Source of the DNA: Streptomyces sp. P9-A4
GTDB lineage: Bacteria > Actinomycetota > Actinomycetes > Streptomycetales > Streptomycetaceae
NCBI RefSeq assembly: GCF_036634195.1
Contig: NZ_JAZIFY010000001.1
Span: 3,854,501 to 3,918,500, forward strand
Direction: 5' to 3'
Length of the DNA stretch: 64,000 nucleotides
A program made the translations under genes and the position numbers. The notes under the pieces are model-generated. The model did not search any database and was not told the origin of the DNA. It saw only the letters and a list, made by a program, of their open reading frames with translations. The stretch's first letter is position 1. The number at the start of each line of letters is the position of its first letter. Positions 32,909-41,321 of the stretch are shown one piece after another.

Positions 32909-34408
32909 ATGACAGCTACCGGCGGCCACCCACAGCGCTGGCTGATCCTCGGCGTCATCTGTCTCGCCCAGCTCACCGTCCTGCTCGACAACACCGTTCT
33001 CAGCGTCGCCATCCCCTCGCTGACCTCCGAACTCCACGCGACCACCACCGACATCCAGTGGATGATCAACGCGTACTCGCTCGTCCAGTCCGGCCTGCTG
33101 CTCTCCGCCGGCAACGCCGCCGACCGCTACGGCCGCAAGAAGCTGCTCGCCACCGGTCTGGCGCTCTTCGGCCTCGGCTCGCTCGCCGCCGGCCTCGCCG
33201 ACTCCACCACCCAGCTGATCGCCGCCCGCGCGGGCATGGGCGTCGGCGGCGCGCTCCTGATGACCACCACCCTCGCCGTCGTGATGCAGATCTTCGACGA
33301 ATCGGAGCGGGTCAAGGCCATCGCGCTCTGGTCCACGGTCGCCTCGCTCGGCTTCGCCGGCGGCCCGCTGATCGGCGGCGTGATCCTGAACCACTTCTGG
33401 TGGGGAATGATCTTCCTGATCAACATCCCGGTCGCTGTGGTGGCCCTCGTCGCCGTCCTCAAGCTCGTACCGGAGTCCAAGAACCCCCAGGGCGAGCGCC
33501 CCGACCTGCTCGGCGCGCTGCTCTCCACCATCGGCATGACCGCCGTCGTGTACGCGATCATCAGCGGCCCCGAGCACGGCTGGATCTCCGCCCAGGTGCT
33601 GGTCCCGGCCGTGGTCGGTGTGCTCGGTCTCGGCGCGTTCGCGCTGTGGGAGCTGCACACCCCGTACCCGATGCTCGACATGCACTTCTTCCGGAACCAG
33701 AAGTTCATCGGCGCCATCGGCGGCTCGATCCTGGTCGTCTTCGGCATGGGCGGCTCGCTCTTCCTGCTCACCCAGCACCTGCAGTTCGTGCTCGGCTACG
33801 AGCCCCTGGAAGCCGGTCTGCGGATGGCGCCGCTCGCGCTGACCATCGTCGGCCTCAACCTCACCGGCATCGGCCCGAAGATCGTCATGAAGCTGGGCAC
33901 CCCGCCGACCGTCGTCCTCGGCATGACCCTGGTGGCCGCCGGCCTCACCTCGATCGCGCTGCTCGGCGGCGGCACGGACGGCAGCTACGCGGGCATGCTG
34001 CTCGGCCTGGTCCTGATGGGCGGCGGCATCGCCGTCTCCTCCCCGGCCATGGCCAACGCGATCATGAGCTCGATCCCGCCGGAGAAGGCGGGCGTGGGCG
34101 CCGGGATCAACGGCACCCTCGCCGAGTTCGGCAACGGCCTCGGCGTCGCCGTCCTCGGCGCCGTCCTCAACGCCCGCTTCGCCGCGCTGGTCGCCGTCAC
34201 CGCGACCTCGCTCCCCGCCGCCCTGGCCGCCGCCGGCGGCGCCGCCGAGCGGCAGCAGATCGCCGACGCCTTCGCCTCCGGCCTCCAGACCAGCCAGCTG
34301 GTGGGCGCCACCGCCGTCTTCGCGGGCGGTCTGGTCGCGGCGGCCCTGCTCAGGAGGGCCGAGCGTACGGAGAAGGCCGTGCGCCCCGAGCAGCCGGTCG
34401 CTGCCTAG
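32909..34408 (+). CDS. MFS drug transporter, DHA2 (14-TM) family
   Basis: A 499-residue proton-coupled efflux pump. LTVLLDNTVLSVAIPSL (TM1 motif), NAYSLVQSGLLLSAGNAADRYGRKKL (motif A between TM2 and TM3) and GGPLIGGVI (motif C in TM5) are present, with about fourteen hydrophobic segments. It expels unidentified hydrophobic drugs or metabolites. AAGGAG precedes the ATG. The palindromic operator overlaps its promoter, and a TetR gene follows 35 bp downstream in the same orientation, so the pair is probably an autoregulated operon. Confidence 0.93.
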   Translation: MTATGGHPQRWLILGVICLAQLTVLLDNTVLSVAIPSLTSELHATTTDIQWMINAYSLVQSGLLLSAGNAADRYGRKKLLATGLALFGLGSLAAGLADSTTQLIAARAGMGVGGALLMTTTLAVVMQIFDESERVKAIALWSTVASLGFAGGPLIGGVILNHFWWGMIFLINIPVAVVALVAVLKLVPESKNPQGERPDLLGALLSTIGMTAVVYAIISGPEHGWISAQVLVPAVVGVLGLGAFALWELHTPYPMLDMHFFRNQKFIGAIGGSILVVFGMGGSLFLLTQHLQFVLGYEPLEAGLRMAPLALTIVGLNLTGIGPKIVMKLGTPPTVVLGMTLVAAGLTSIALLGGGTDGSYAGMLLGLVLMGGGIAVSSPAMANAIMSSIPPEKAGVGAGINGTLAEFGNGLGVAVLGAVLNARFAALVAVTATSLPAALAAAGGAAERQQIADAFASGLQTSQLVGATAVFAGGLVAAALLRRAERTEKAVRPEQPVAA

Positions 34409-34443
34409 CATGGTGTCGGACCGCTGACAGACGGAGGAACGCG

Positions 34444-35217
34444 ATGGTCAAGGCAGCCGATCGGGCCAAGAACCCGGCGCGTTCCAGCGTCTGGCTGGAG
34501 CGGAGGACCACGCGCAGCGGTGGCGGTCCCGCCGGGCTCGACCGGGACCGGATCGTCACCGCCTCGATCCGGATGCTCGACGAGGAGGGCCTCGCCAAGT
34601 TCTCAATGCGCAAACTCGCCACCGAGCTGGGCGTCACGGCCATGTCCCTCTACTGGTACGTGGACACCAAGGACGACATCATCGAGTTCGCCATGGACAG
34701 CGTCTACGGCGAGTTCGACCTCGCGGCCGTCGACGCCGCGGGGGACTGGCGGGAGCGGATCCGCGTACTCGCCCTTGAATACCGGCGGATGCTGGTCCGG
34801 CACGCGTGGATGTCGCCGTGCGCGGGCCAGTACCTGAACATCGGCCCGAACGCGATCGCCGTCGGCCAGCAGATCCACTGGGCGATCCGGAACACCGGCC
34901 TCTCGCCGGACCGCCAGCCGAGCGCGATGTCGGCGGTCTTCCAGTTCGTGTACGGCTACGGGACGATCGAGTCCCAGTTCGGCCGGCGCGCGGCGGAGGC
35001 CGGGATGTCGCAGGACGAGTTCTACGTGGACGCGATCAAGGCCTTCCGGGACGACCCGGAGTTCGTGGAGCAGGCCGGGGGCATGAAGGAGATGCTCGAC
35101 GAGCGGGCCTCGCAGGGCAGCGTCACCGCCGTCTGGGACCGGGACTTCGCCTACGCCCTGGACGTCCTGGTCGCCGGCATCGAGGCGATGGTCGCGCGCG
35201 AGGCCGGGGACATCTGA
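34444..35217 (+). CDS. TetR-family repressor of the MFS pump
   Basis: A 257-residue TetR regulator with a long N-terminal arm. The helix-turn-helix is IVTASIRMLDEEGLAKFSMRKLATELGVTAMSLYWYVDTKDDIIEF, with the TetR-typical VTAMSLYWY recognition helix. The C-terminal ligand domain resembles the TetR_C group that binds tetracycline-like or macrocyclic drugs. Being downstream of an efflux gene preceded by a palindrome, it most simply represses that gene and itself. Two terminators follow. Confidence 0.9.
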   Translation: MVKAADRAKNPARSSVWLERRTTRSGGGPAGLDRDRIVTASIRMLDEEGLAKFSMRKLATELGVTAMSLYWYVDTKDDIIEFAMDSVYGEFDLAAVDAAGDWRERIRVLALEYRRMLVRHAWMSPCAGQYLNIGPNAIAVGQQIHWAIRNTGLSPDRQPSAMSAVFQFVYGYGTIESQFGRRAAEAGMSQDEFYVDAIKAFRDDPEFVEQAGGMKEMLDERASQGSVTAVWDRDFAYALDVLVAGIEAMVAREAGDI

Positions 35218-35230
35218 CGGCGGACATGAC

Positions 35231-35262
35231 GGAGCGGCGGGCCGTCCCCTGCCCGCCGCTCC
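35231..35262 (+). terminator. Hairpin after the TetR gene
   Basis: A perfect 12-bp stem (35231-35242 and 35251-35262) with an 8-nt loop lies 13 bp after the TetR stop. No T-tract. Confidence 0.7.
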
Positions 35263-35270
35263 GTACCGGA

Positions 35271-35311
35271 CCCGGCCGCGCCTCCGCTCGAAGCGCGGCC
35301 GGGAGCTTTTT
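35271..35311 (+). terminator. Rho-independent terminator with T-tract
   Basis: An 11-bp stem (35271-35281, 35293-35303) is followed by AGCTTTTT. This is the second, canonical terminator of the MFS-TetR operon. Confidence 0.85.
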
Positions 35312-35382
35312 CAGGCCACCCGGCCTCTAGACCACCCGGCCTCCAGGCCTCCAGGCCTCCCGGCCTCTAGACCTCTAGGCCT
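35311..35382 (-). repeat. Nine 8-bp tandem units running through an MFS stop codon
   Basis: On the minus strand the unit AGGCCTGG (variants AGGCCTAG, AGGTCTAG, AGGCCGGG, TGGTCTAG) is repeated nine times without gaps. The first unit contains the stop codon (TAG, 35375-35377) of the MFS gene at 35375-37009. Confidence 0.85.
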
Positions 35383-37009
35383 CCGCCGTCACCGGCTTCG
35401 CGTCGGCCGGCTCGGACGTCTCGTCCGGCTTCACCGAGTTGCTCTTGAGCGCGACCTCCTTGATGAACAGCGTCACCACGAAGGCCAGCAGCGCGAAGGG
35501 CGCCGAGTAGAGGAAGACATCGGCGACGCCGTGCCCGTACGCGTCCTCCATGACCGTGCGGATCGGGGCCGGCAGCTTGTCCATGTCGGGGATGCCGCCA
35601 CCGCCGCCGTTGCCCATGGCGCCGGCCGCCTTCGGACCCAGCTCGGTCAGGCCCTCCTTGACGTAGGCCGTGACCCGGTGGGCCATGACCGCGCCGAGCG
35701 CCGAGACACCGATCGCACCGCCCAGGGAGCGGAAGAAGGTGACGACGGAGGAGGCGACGCCGAGGTCGGCGGGGGCCACCTGGTTCTGGGTGCAGAGCAC
35801 CAGGTTCTGCATCATCATGCCGATGCCGAGGCCCAGCACCGCCATGAACAGCGCGATGTGCCAGTACGTCGTGTCGTAGCGGATCGTGCCCAGCATGCCG
35901 AGGCCGCCGGCGGCGAGGGCGCCACCGCTGACCAGCCAGGCCTTCCACCGGCCGGTCTTGGTGATGATCAGGCCGGAGACGGTCGAGGAGACGAACAGGC
36001 CCGCGATCATCGGGATGGTGAGGACGCCGGACATCGTCGGCGACTCGTTCCGCGCCAGCTGGAAGTACTGGCTGAAGAAGACCGTGCCGGCGAACATCGC
36101 TACACCCACGAAGAGCGAGGCGAGCGAGGCGAGGGTGATCGTGCGGTTGCGGAAGAGGCGGAGCGGGATGATCGGCTCGCTCGCCTTCGACTCGACGAGC
36201 ACGAAGATCCCGCCGAGCGCGATCGAGCCGAGCACCATGGCGGCCGTCTGCCAGGAGATCCAGTCGTACTTGTCGCCCGCGAAGGTGACCCAGACGAGCA
36301 GCAGGGAGACGGCGGCGCTGATGAAGAAGGCACCGGCCCAGTCGACCTTGACCTGGCGCTTCACGACGGGGAGCTTCAGGGTCTTCTGCAGGACGAGCAG
36401 CGCGATGATCGCGAACGGCACGCCGACGTAGAAGCACCAGCGCCAGCCGAGCCACTCGGTGTCGGTGATGACGCCGCCGAGCAGCGGGCCGCCGACGGTG
36501 GCGACGGCGAAGGTCGCGCCGAGGTAGCCGCTGTACCGGCCGCGCTCACGCGGGGCGATCATCGCGGCCAGGATGATCTGGGAGAGGGCGGTCAGACCGC
36601 CGACGCCGATGCCCTGGACGACCCGGCAGGCGATCAGCATGCCGGTGCTCTGCGAGAGACCGGCGACGATCGAGCCCGCCACGTAGATGATCAGGGCTAT
36701 CTGGACGAGCAGCTTCTTGGAGAAGAGGTCCGCGAGCTTGCCCCAGAGCGGGGTGGTCGCGGTCATCGCCAGGAGGGAGGCGGTGACCACCCAGGTGTAG
36801 GCGGACTGGCCGCCGCCCAGGTCGGAGATGATCTGGGGGAGGGCGTTGGAGACGATCGTCGAGGACAGGATGGCGACGAACATGCCGAGCAGCAGCCCGG
36901 ACAGCGCCTCCATGATCTGCTTGTGTGTCATCGGGGCGCCGCCGGAGACGGTGTCCCCCTGCTTGGCGCTCCCGCCGCGCACACCCGTGTCCGGTGTGGT
37001 GGTAGCCAT
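35375..37009 (-). CDS. MFS drug transporter, EmrB/QacA (14-TM) type
   Basis: A 544-residue efflux pump. TM1 contains AILSSTIVSNALPQI, motif A is LWGKLADLFSKKLLVQIALI, motif C GGPLLGGVITDTEW. About fourteen membrane helices; a Gly-rich loop (GNGGGGG) lies near residue 475. The ATG at 37009 follows an AAGGA 5 nt upstream. The gene starts 15 bp after the MarR gene with which it forms an operon, so it is the likely regulated target. Its 3' end is embedded in an 8-bp tandem repeat. Confidence 0.93.
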   Translation of the reverse strand: MATTTPDTGVRGGSAKQGDTVSGGAPMTHKQIMEALSGLLLGMFVAILSSTIVSNALPQIISDLGGGQSAYTWVVTASLLAMTATTPLWGKLADLFSKKLLVQIALIIYVAGSIVAGLSQSTGMLIACRVVQGIGVGGLTALSQIILAAMIAPRERGRYSGYLGATFAVATVGGPLLGGVITDTEWLGWRWCFYVGVPFAIIALLVLQKTLKLPVVKRQVKVDWAGAFFISAAVSLLLVWVTFAGDKYDWISWQTAAMVLGSIALGGIFVLVESKASEPIIPLRLFRNRTITLASLASLFVGVAMFAGTVFFSQYFQLARNESPTMSGVLTIPMIAGLFVSSTVSGLIITKTGRWKAWLVSGGALAAGGLGMLGTIRYDTTYWHIALFMAVLGLGIGMMMQNLVLCTQNQVAPADLGVASSVVTFFRSLGGAIGVSALGAVMAHRVTAYVKEGLTELGPKAAGAMGNGGGGGIPDMDKLPAPIRTVMEDAYGHGVADVFLYSAPFALLAFVVTLFIKEVALKSNSVKPDETSEPADAKPVTAEA

Positions 37010-37024
37010 CAACTTCCTTCGTTC

Positions 37025-37477
37025 TCAAGCGTGGTGGGCCCGGCAGTCCCCGAAGGAATCGCGGAGGCGGGCGAGCAGGGTGGTGAGCGATTCGACGTCT
37101 TCGTCGGACCACTCCGCGAGGGTGCGGGCGAGCATGTCGGTCAGCCGTCGGTCGAGGACGGCGAGCATGTCTTCGCCCGCCCCGGTCAGGTGGAGGATGC
37201 GGGAGCGCTTGTCGGCGGGGTCGGGCAGTCGCTCGACCCAGCCGCGGTCCACGGTGTGGGCCACGTGGCGGCTGCTGACCGACATGTCGACGGCCATCAG
37301 CTCGGACACCCGGCCCATCCGCATGTCGCCGTGGTGGTTCAGGAGGGCGAGGACGATCGCGGATCCGCCGGGGCATTCGGCGGGCAGGGTCCGCGCGAGT
37401 CCGCGCTTCACGGCTCCGATGGCGCTCACTTGGCGGGCGAGGTTCTCGTAGAGACTGCCTCGTTCCAGTGATTCCAT
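37025..37477 (-). CDS. MarR-family regulator of the EmrB-type pump
   Basis: A 150-residue MarR protein: helices up to IVLALLNHHGDMRMGRVSELMAVDMSVSSRHVAHTVDRGWVERLPDPADKRSRILHLTGAGEDML, the wing with DPADKRSR being diagnostic. ATG 37477 was chosen; another ATG four codons upstream (37489) is possible. It is the first gene of a marR-emrB operon, and two identical-format boxes, TTGC-N5-GCAA, lie immediately upstream (37498-37539), consistent with autorepression relieved by drug binding. Confidence 0.9.
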   Translation of the reverse strand: MESLERGSLYENLARQVSAIGAVKRGLARTLPAECPGGSAIVLALLNHHGDMRMGRVSELMAVDMSVSSRHVAHTVDRGWVERLPDPADKRSRILHLTGAGEDMLAVLDRRLTDMLARTLAEWSDEDVESLTTLLARLRDSFGDCRAHHA

Positions 37478-37497
37478 CGGACACCCCATCGATGTTG

Positions 37498-37539
37498 TTG
37501 CTTAGGGCAACCATAGAGATGGATGGTTGCTCCAGGCAA
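37498..37539 (-). promoter_or_regulatory. Paired MarR operators
   Basis: TTGC-TTAGG-GCAA (37498-37510) and TTGC-TCCAG-GCAA (37527-37539) are two 13-bp imperfect palindromes with centres 29 bp apart (about three helical turns), upstream of the marR-emrB operon. The larger stretch GCAACCAT...ATGGTTGC also forms an 8-bp inverted repeat linking them. Confidence 0.75.
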
Positions 37540-37667
37540 ACTAAATCGGTCAAACGGCGCTAAAGAATCGGTAAAGGCGGGCGCGTCGGGCCGGCTCGGG
37601 CCTCTCGTGCGGGGGCGGGGGTACGGGGCTTGGGCCCGCCACCCGTACTTCGCTAGGGTCCTGACCC

Positions 37668-37895
37668 ATGGCACACAACCCCCAAGCACCGTACGGCCAG
37701 GGCCAGGGCCCCGAGGGCTCCTACGACCCCGCCGGCAACACCCAGATGTTCCGCGCCTTCGTCGACGAGGGGGCTCCGCAGCGGCAGCAGCCGCAGGCCG
37801 TGGCCACCTCGGGCGGCCCGAAGGTCGGTCTGATCGTGGGCGTGGTCGCCGTCATCGTCGTCCTGGCGGCCGTCGCCTGGCTGGCCCTGGGCTGA
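37668..37895 (+). CDS. Small single-pass membrane protein
   Basis: A 75-residue protein. The N-terminal 48 residues are hydrophilic and Gln/Gly/Pro-rich (NPQAPYGQGQGPEGSYDP ... PQRQQPQAV); the C-terminal 23 (KVGLIVGVVAVIVVLAAVAWLALG) form one membrane helix that ends the protein, so it is tail-anchored with the N-terminus probably cytosolic. Similar small SPFH-unrelated proteins are common in Streptomyces without known function. A terminator follows at 37921. Confidence 0.8.
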   Translation: MAHNPQAPYGQGQGPEGSYDPAGNTQMFRAFVDEGAPQRQQPQAVATSGGPKVGLIVGVVAVIVVLAAVAWLALG

Positions 37896-37920
37896 CCGCC
37901 CGTCCGCTCCCGAACCAGGG

Positions 37921-37955
37921 GTGGGCCGGATCCGCGCCGAGCGGACCCGGCCCAC
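37921..37955. terminator. Terminator of the small membrane protein gene
   Basis: Arms 37921-37934 and 37942-37955 pair over 14 bp with one mismatch and are followed by a pyrimidine stretch (CTTCTTTCTTCTC). Confidence 0.75.
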
Positions 37956-37977
37956 CCTTCTTTCTTCTCGGATGCGC

Positions 37978-38037
37978 CTACGGGGCCGCCACGCCCCTCC
38001 TACGGGGCCGCCGCGGCCCTCTGTCTACGGGGCCGCC
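37978..38037 (-). repeat. Three copies of a 13-bp repeat at a TetR stop codon
   Basis: CTACGGGGCCGCC occurs at 37978-37990, 38000-38012 and 38025-38037; the last copy contains the stop codon of the minus-strand TetR gene. The two other copies lie just downstream of it. Confidence 0.8.
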
Positions 38038-38714
38038 GGGTCCAGGGCCGGTGCGAGCACCGCGAAGGCCTCCGCGATCAGCGCGCCCGGGTCCTCCGTA
38101 CTCTCCGCCTCCTCGCCGTCGCTCCACCGGTGCAGTACGGCGTCGAAGGCGGCCAGCGCCATGCCCGCCGCCAGCCGGGGGCGGAGATCGGTCCGGGGGT
38201 CGCGTCCCAGGCGTTCCCCCAGCTCCGCCGTCAGTTCCTCGCGCCAGCGCGCCTGGTGCTCCAGGAGGCGGGCGAGCAGCGCGGGCGTCCGCAGGATCAG
38301 CCGGACCACCGGCAGGGCGCGCTCGGCGTGGTCCCCGCAGGCGGTGAGGGGGACGGAGACCGCGTGCAGGAGCGCCTCGGAGGGGCGCTCCCCGGCGGGC
38401 CGGGTGGCGAGTCCGGCGCGCATGTCGGCGCCCATCCCGGCCAGGAACTGGACGACCACGTCCTCCTTGGACGCGAAGTACCGGAAGAAGGTCCGCTTGG
38501 AGACCCCGGCGGTGGTCGCGATCTCGTCGACGGTGACCGCGTCGAACCCCTTGAGGGCGAGCAGCTGGAGGGCCGCCTCGGTCAGCTCGGTCGCGACCAG
38601 CTGACGCTTGCGCTGGGCCAGGCTCGCGGGAGCGACGGCGGGACCGGAGACGGAGCCGGTGGCGGGACCGGTGCCGGTGTCTGCGACAGGGCCGTTTTCG
38701 GGGCGGGTGTTCAC
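38025..38714 (-). CDS. TetR-family regulator, divergent from an SDR gene
   Basis: A 229-residue TetR protein from GTG 38714 (VNTRPENG); a longer frame starts at 38765. The helix-turn-helix reads LTEAALQLLALKGFDAVTVDEIATTAGVSKRTFFRYFASKEDVV. The C-terminal domain is helical (MalY/AcrR-like). Upstream residues 1-30 are low-complexity. It is divergent from a short-chain dehydrogenase at 38795, the probable target. No ribosome site precedes the GTG, so it may be leaderless. Confidence 0.85.
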   Translation of the reverse strand: MNTRPENGPVADTGTGPATGSVSGPAVAPASLAQRKRQLVATELTEAALQLLALKGFDAVTVDEIATTAGVSKRTFFRYFASKEDVVVQFLAGMGADMRAGLATRPAGERPSEALLHAVSVPLTACGDHAERALPVVRLILRTPALLARLLEHQARWREELTAELGERLGRDPRTDLRPRLAAGMALAAFDAVLHRWSDGEEAESTEDPGALIAEAFAVLAPALDPAAP

Positions 38715-38794
38715 GCGGGAATGGTACGCGGTGTCCCGCACGGCACCAAGTAGCATGCTTGACACTCGGTGACACGGACGGCAACGTGTGCCGC

Positions 38795-39727
38795 ATGACC
38801 AAGAAGCAGCGCTGGACCGCCGACCGGATCCCGGACCAGACCGGGCGGATCTTCCTCGTCACCGGGGCCAACAGCGGCCTCGGCCTCGCCACCACCCGGG
38901 AGCTCGCCCTCCGGGGCGGGCGCGTGATCCTCGCCGTACGGGACGAGGAGAAGGGCCGCCGGGCCGTCGAGCGGCTCACGGCGGACGGAGTCGCGCCGGA
39001 CCTCCTCGCCGTACGCCCGCTGGACCTCGCGGACCTCGACTCGGTACGCGCCTTCGCCGGCCGGGTGCTCGAGGAGCACCCGCGCCTCGACGTCCTCATC
39101 AACAACGCGGGCGTGATGGCGCCGCCCCGCACCCTGAGCCCCCAGGGCCACGAGCTCCAGTTCGCCACCAACCACCTCGGCCACTTCGCGCTCACCGGGC
39201 TGCTGCTCGATCTGCTCGCCGCCGGACGGGACCCCCGGGTGGTCACGGTCAGCTCGATCAACCACCGGCAGGGAAGCCTCCACTTCGACGACCTGACCGG
39301 CGAGCACGGCTACGGACCCATGGCCTTCTACAACCAGTCCAAGTTCGCGAACGCCGTCTTCGGCCAGGAGCTGCACCGCCGTCTGACCGCGACCGGCAGC
39401 CCGGTCCGTGGCGTGCTCGCGCACCCCGGCTACACCGCGACCCGGCTCCAGACCCGGGACACCTCCGGCCTCGCCAAACTGGTCTTCGGTCGCATCGGCA
39501 ACCCGCTGCTCGCCCAGCGCCCGGAGCGGGGCGCGCTGCCGCAGCTGTACGCGGCGACGGAACCGGGCCTCGCGGGCGGCGAGTTCATCGGCCCGGACGG
39601 CCCGGGGGAGCTGCGCGGCACCCCGACCCGCGTCCGTCTCTCGGACGCGGCGGCCGACCCCGGAACGGGCCGCCGGCTGTGGGAGCTCTCGGAGGGGCTG
39701 ACCGGGGTCCGCTTCCTCGGCCACTGA
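38795..39727 (+). CDS. Short-chain dehydrogenase/reductase
   Basis: A 310-residue classical-type SDR related to retinol dehydrogenases: LVTGANSGLGLATTRELALRG (TGxxxGxG), DVLINNAGVM, VVTVSSINHR and the YNQSK catalytic Tyr/Lys. The substrate is unknown. TTGACA at 38759-38764 with a weak -10 about 17 bp downstream is a candidate promoter, and GACAC/GTGTC half-sites lie there. The ATG at 38795 was preferred to an upstream start because the SDR fold begins with DRIPDQTGRIFLVTG. Confidence 0.9.
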   Translation: MTKKQRWTADRIPDQTGRIFLVTGANSGLGLATTRELALRGGRVILAVRDEEKGRRAVERLTADGVAPDLLAVRPLDLADLDSVRAFAGRVLEEHPRLDVLINNAGVMAPPRTLSPQGHELQFATNHLGHFALTGLLLDLLAAGRDPRVVTVSSINHRQGSLHFDDLTGEHGYGPMAFYNQSKFANAVFGQELHRRLTATGSPVRGVLAHPGYTATRLQTRDTSGLAKLVFGRIGNPLLAQRPERGALPQLYAATEPGLAGGEFIGPDGPGELRGTPTRVRLSDAAADPGTGRRLWELSEGLTGVRFLGH

Positions 39728-39839
39728 GCCGCCCGGGGCCGGGCCCTGCCGCCTCCACCGATTCCCCGAGCCACGGCCTGGCGGAAATTCCCGGCCCACT
39801 CGAACCTGGGACCGCCAGCTTTCTGCCTAGGTGCTCTAG

Positions 39840-40433
39840 GAATTCCGCGATCAGGCATACGTCTTCGGCAGCAGCTCCGGCGCGATCGTGGCGCTCGGCC
39901 TGCTCGCCCGCCACCCCGGGCGGCTGCGGCGGGTCGTCGCCCACGAGCCGCCCCTTCTCGGACTGCTGGCCGAACCGGCCCCGCACCAGGCGCTCTTCGC
40001 CGAGGTGCGCGAGCCGGCCCGGACGGCCGGGGTCGGCCCCGCGACGGCCCGGTTCGCCGAAGGCCTCGGCGGCGGGGCCGAGGGCGGGGGCGGGCCCACC
40101 GAGGAGGAGCGTCACCGTGAGCCGACCGAACTCCCCCCGAGAATCAGGGAGATGGCTGGGCGAATGACCGCCAACATGCCGTTCTTCCTGGAGCACATGC
40201 TGTGCCCCTTCTCCTCCTCCGCCCCCGAGACCGACGGGCTGCGGGCCACCGCCGACAAGCTGGTCCTGGGCGTCGGCGTGACGTCCGCCGGTCAGGAGCC
40301 GCTGGTCGGACCGGCCGCGCGGCCGGCCGAGCTGACCGGTGTCGGCACGACGGAGTTCCCCGGCGGTCACCTGGGCTGCACGGAGCACCCGGCGGAGTTC
40401 GCGGAGGCGCTGCTCACCGCCCTGCGGCGGTGA
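39840..40433 (+). pseudogene. N-terminally truncated alpha/beta hydrolase
   Basis: The open frame begins after a TAG at 39837-39839 with FRDQAYVFGSSSGAIVALGLLARHPGRL, the nucleophile-elbow region (G-x-S-x-G) of an alpha/beta hydrolase. It continues to a normal C-terminus, including the catalytic His in FPGGHLGC. The roughly 85 N-terminal residues with the first strands are missing, and no start precedes the elbow. A GTG at 39888 could initiate a nonfunctional shorter protein. It is judged a remnant. Confidence 0.75.
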
Positions 40434-41271
40434 CGGCCCGGGTGTCGATCCGCATCCCCAGCGGCACCCGCCAGGAGTCCACGCACACGGTGTACGTCTC
40501 CGTCCGCGCCGCCCCGGCGGCGATCGGCGCGGTCAGCGGCTGCGTGGAGGTGAGGGTGGCCCAGTCGACGCCGAGGGCGCCGATGACGTGGGTGGCGAAG
40601 GTGACCGTGCCCGAACGGGCCGCCGTGCCCCCGCTGTTCCGGATGGTGACGGTGACCCGCTCGCACCAGCGCTGATCCCCGTCGGCGAGGACGGGCGCGG
40701 AGACGCTGAGCAGGGCGGGTCCGGGTGCGGGGGTGGGACCGGGCGGCACGGGCGTACCGGTGCCGGGCGCGGGCGGGGTGGACGGCGTCGAGGGCGTACG
40801 GGGAGGGGTGCTCGCACCGGGACCCGGGGACGTGCTCCCGGTGCCGCCGCCGGAGCCCGGAGCCGTACCCGAACCCGACCCGGACCCCGTACCCGCACCG
40901 GATCCCGACCCCGCGCCGGACCCCGTACCGGAGCCCCCGGCCGTGGACGAATCACCCGCGTCCGGGGCCGCGCCCGCACCGGACCCCGACCCCGAGCCCG
41001 CACCGGACCCTGAGCCCGACCCTGTGCCGGCCCCAGCCCCAGCCCCAGCCCCCGCCTCCGGCGAAGGCGACGACGTGCTGGAGGTGTCCCCGCTCGCCGT
41101 GGGCCCGTCCAGGGGGATCAGTGTGACCGCGCCCGAGGGGGCGGCCGCGCCGCCGGGGGAGGGGCCGGCGCCGACCGCCGCGTACCCCTCGCCGTCTCCT
41201 CCGCCACAGGCGGTCAGCGCCCCGCCGAGGCAGAGCGCCACCGCCACGAGTACCGGCTTCCTTCGCCTCAT
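40414..41271 (-). CDS. Lipoprotein with long Gly/Ser/Ala stalk
   Basis: A 285-residue secreted protein. The signal peptide ends in LTAC (lipidated Cys22). After a short linker, residues about 75-170 are a repetitive Gly-Ser-Ala tract (GSGSGSGAG), then a Pro/Thr-rich stretch, and a C-terminal beta-sandwich-like domain of about 85 residues (LLSVSAPVLADGDQRWCERVTVTIRNSGGTAARSGTVTFA) resembling CARDB/DUF11-type modules with two cysteines. The architecture suggests a surface-exposed domain held away from the membrane by a flexible stalk. A palindrome (41287-41299) lies upstream. Confidence 0.78.
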   Translation of the reverse strand: MRRRKPVLVAVALCLGGALTACGGGDGEGYAAVGAGPSPGGAAAPSGAVTLIPLDGPTASGDTSSTSSPSPEAGAGAGAGAGTGSGSGSGAGSGSGSGAGAAPDAGDSSTAGGSGTGSGAGSGSGAGTGSGSGSGTAPGSGGGTGSTSPGPGASTPPRTPSTPSTPPAPGTGTPVPPGPTPAPGPALLSVSAPVLADGDQRWCERVTVTIRNSGGTAARSGTVTFATHVIGALGVDWATLTSTQPLTAPIAAGAARTETYTVCVDSWRVPLGMRIDTRAVTAAGR

Positions 41272-41286
41272 GCCTCCCAGTCTGGC

Positions 41287-41299
41287 TGACGGACCGTCA
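41287..41299 (-). promoter_or_regulatory. Palindrome upstream of the lipoprotein gene
   Basis: TGACGG-A-CCGTCA is a perfect 6-bp inverted repeat 16 bp upstream of the lipoprotein ATG, in the right place for an operator near the promoter. Confidence 0.45.
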
Positions 41300-41321
41300 A
41301 CTGGGCAGGTGTTTGCGGAAG

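Noticed and set aside
39790..39840. tRNA-like T-arm (minus strand CCCAGGTTCGAGTGGG)
   Set aside because: The stem does not pair and no other tRNA arms are present.
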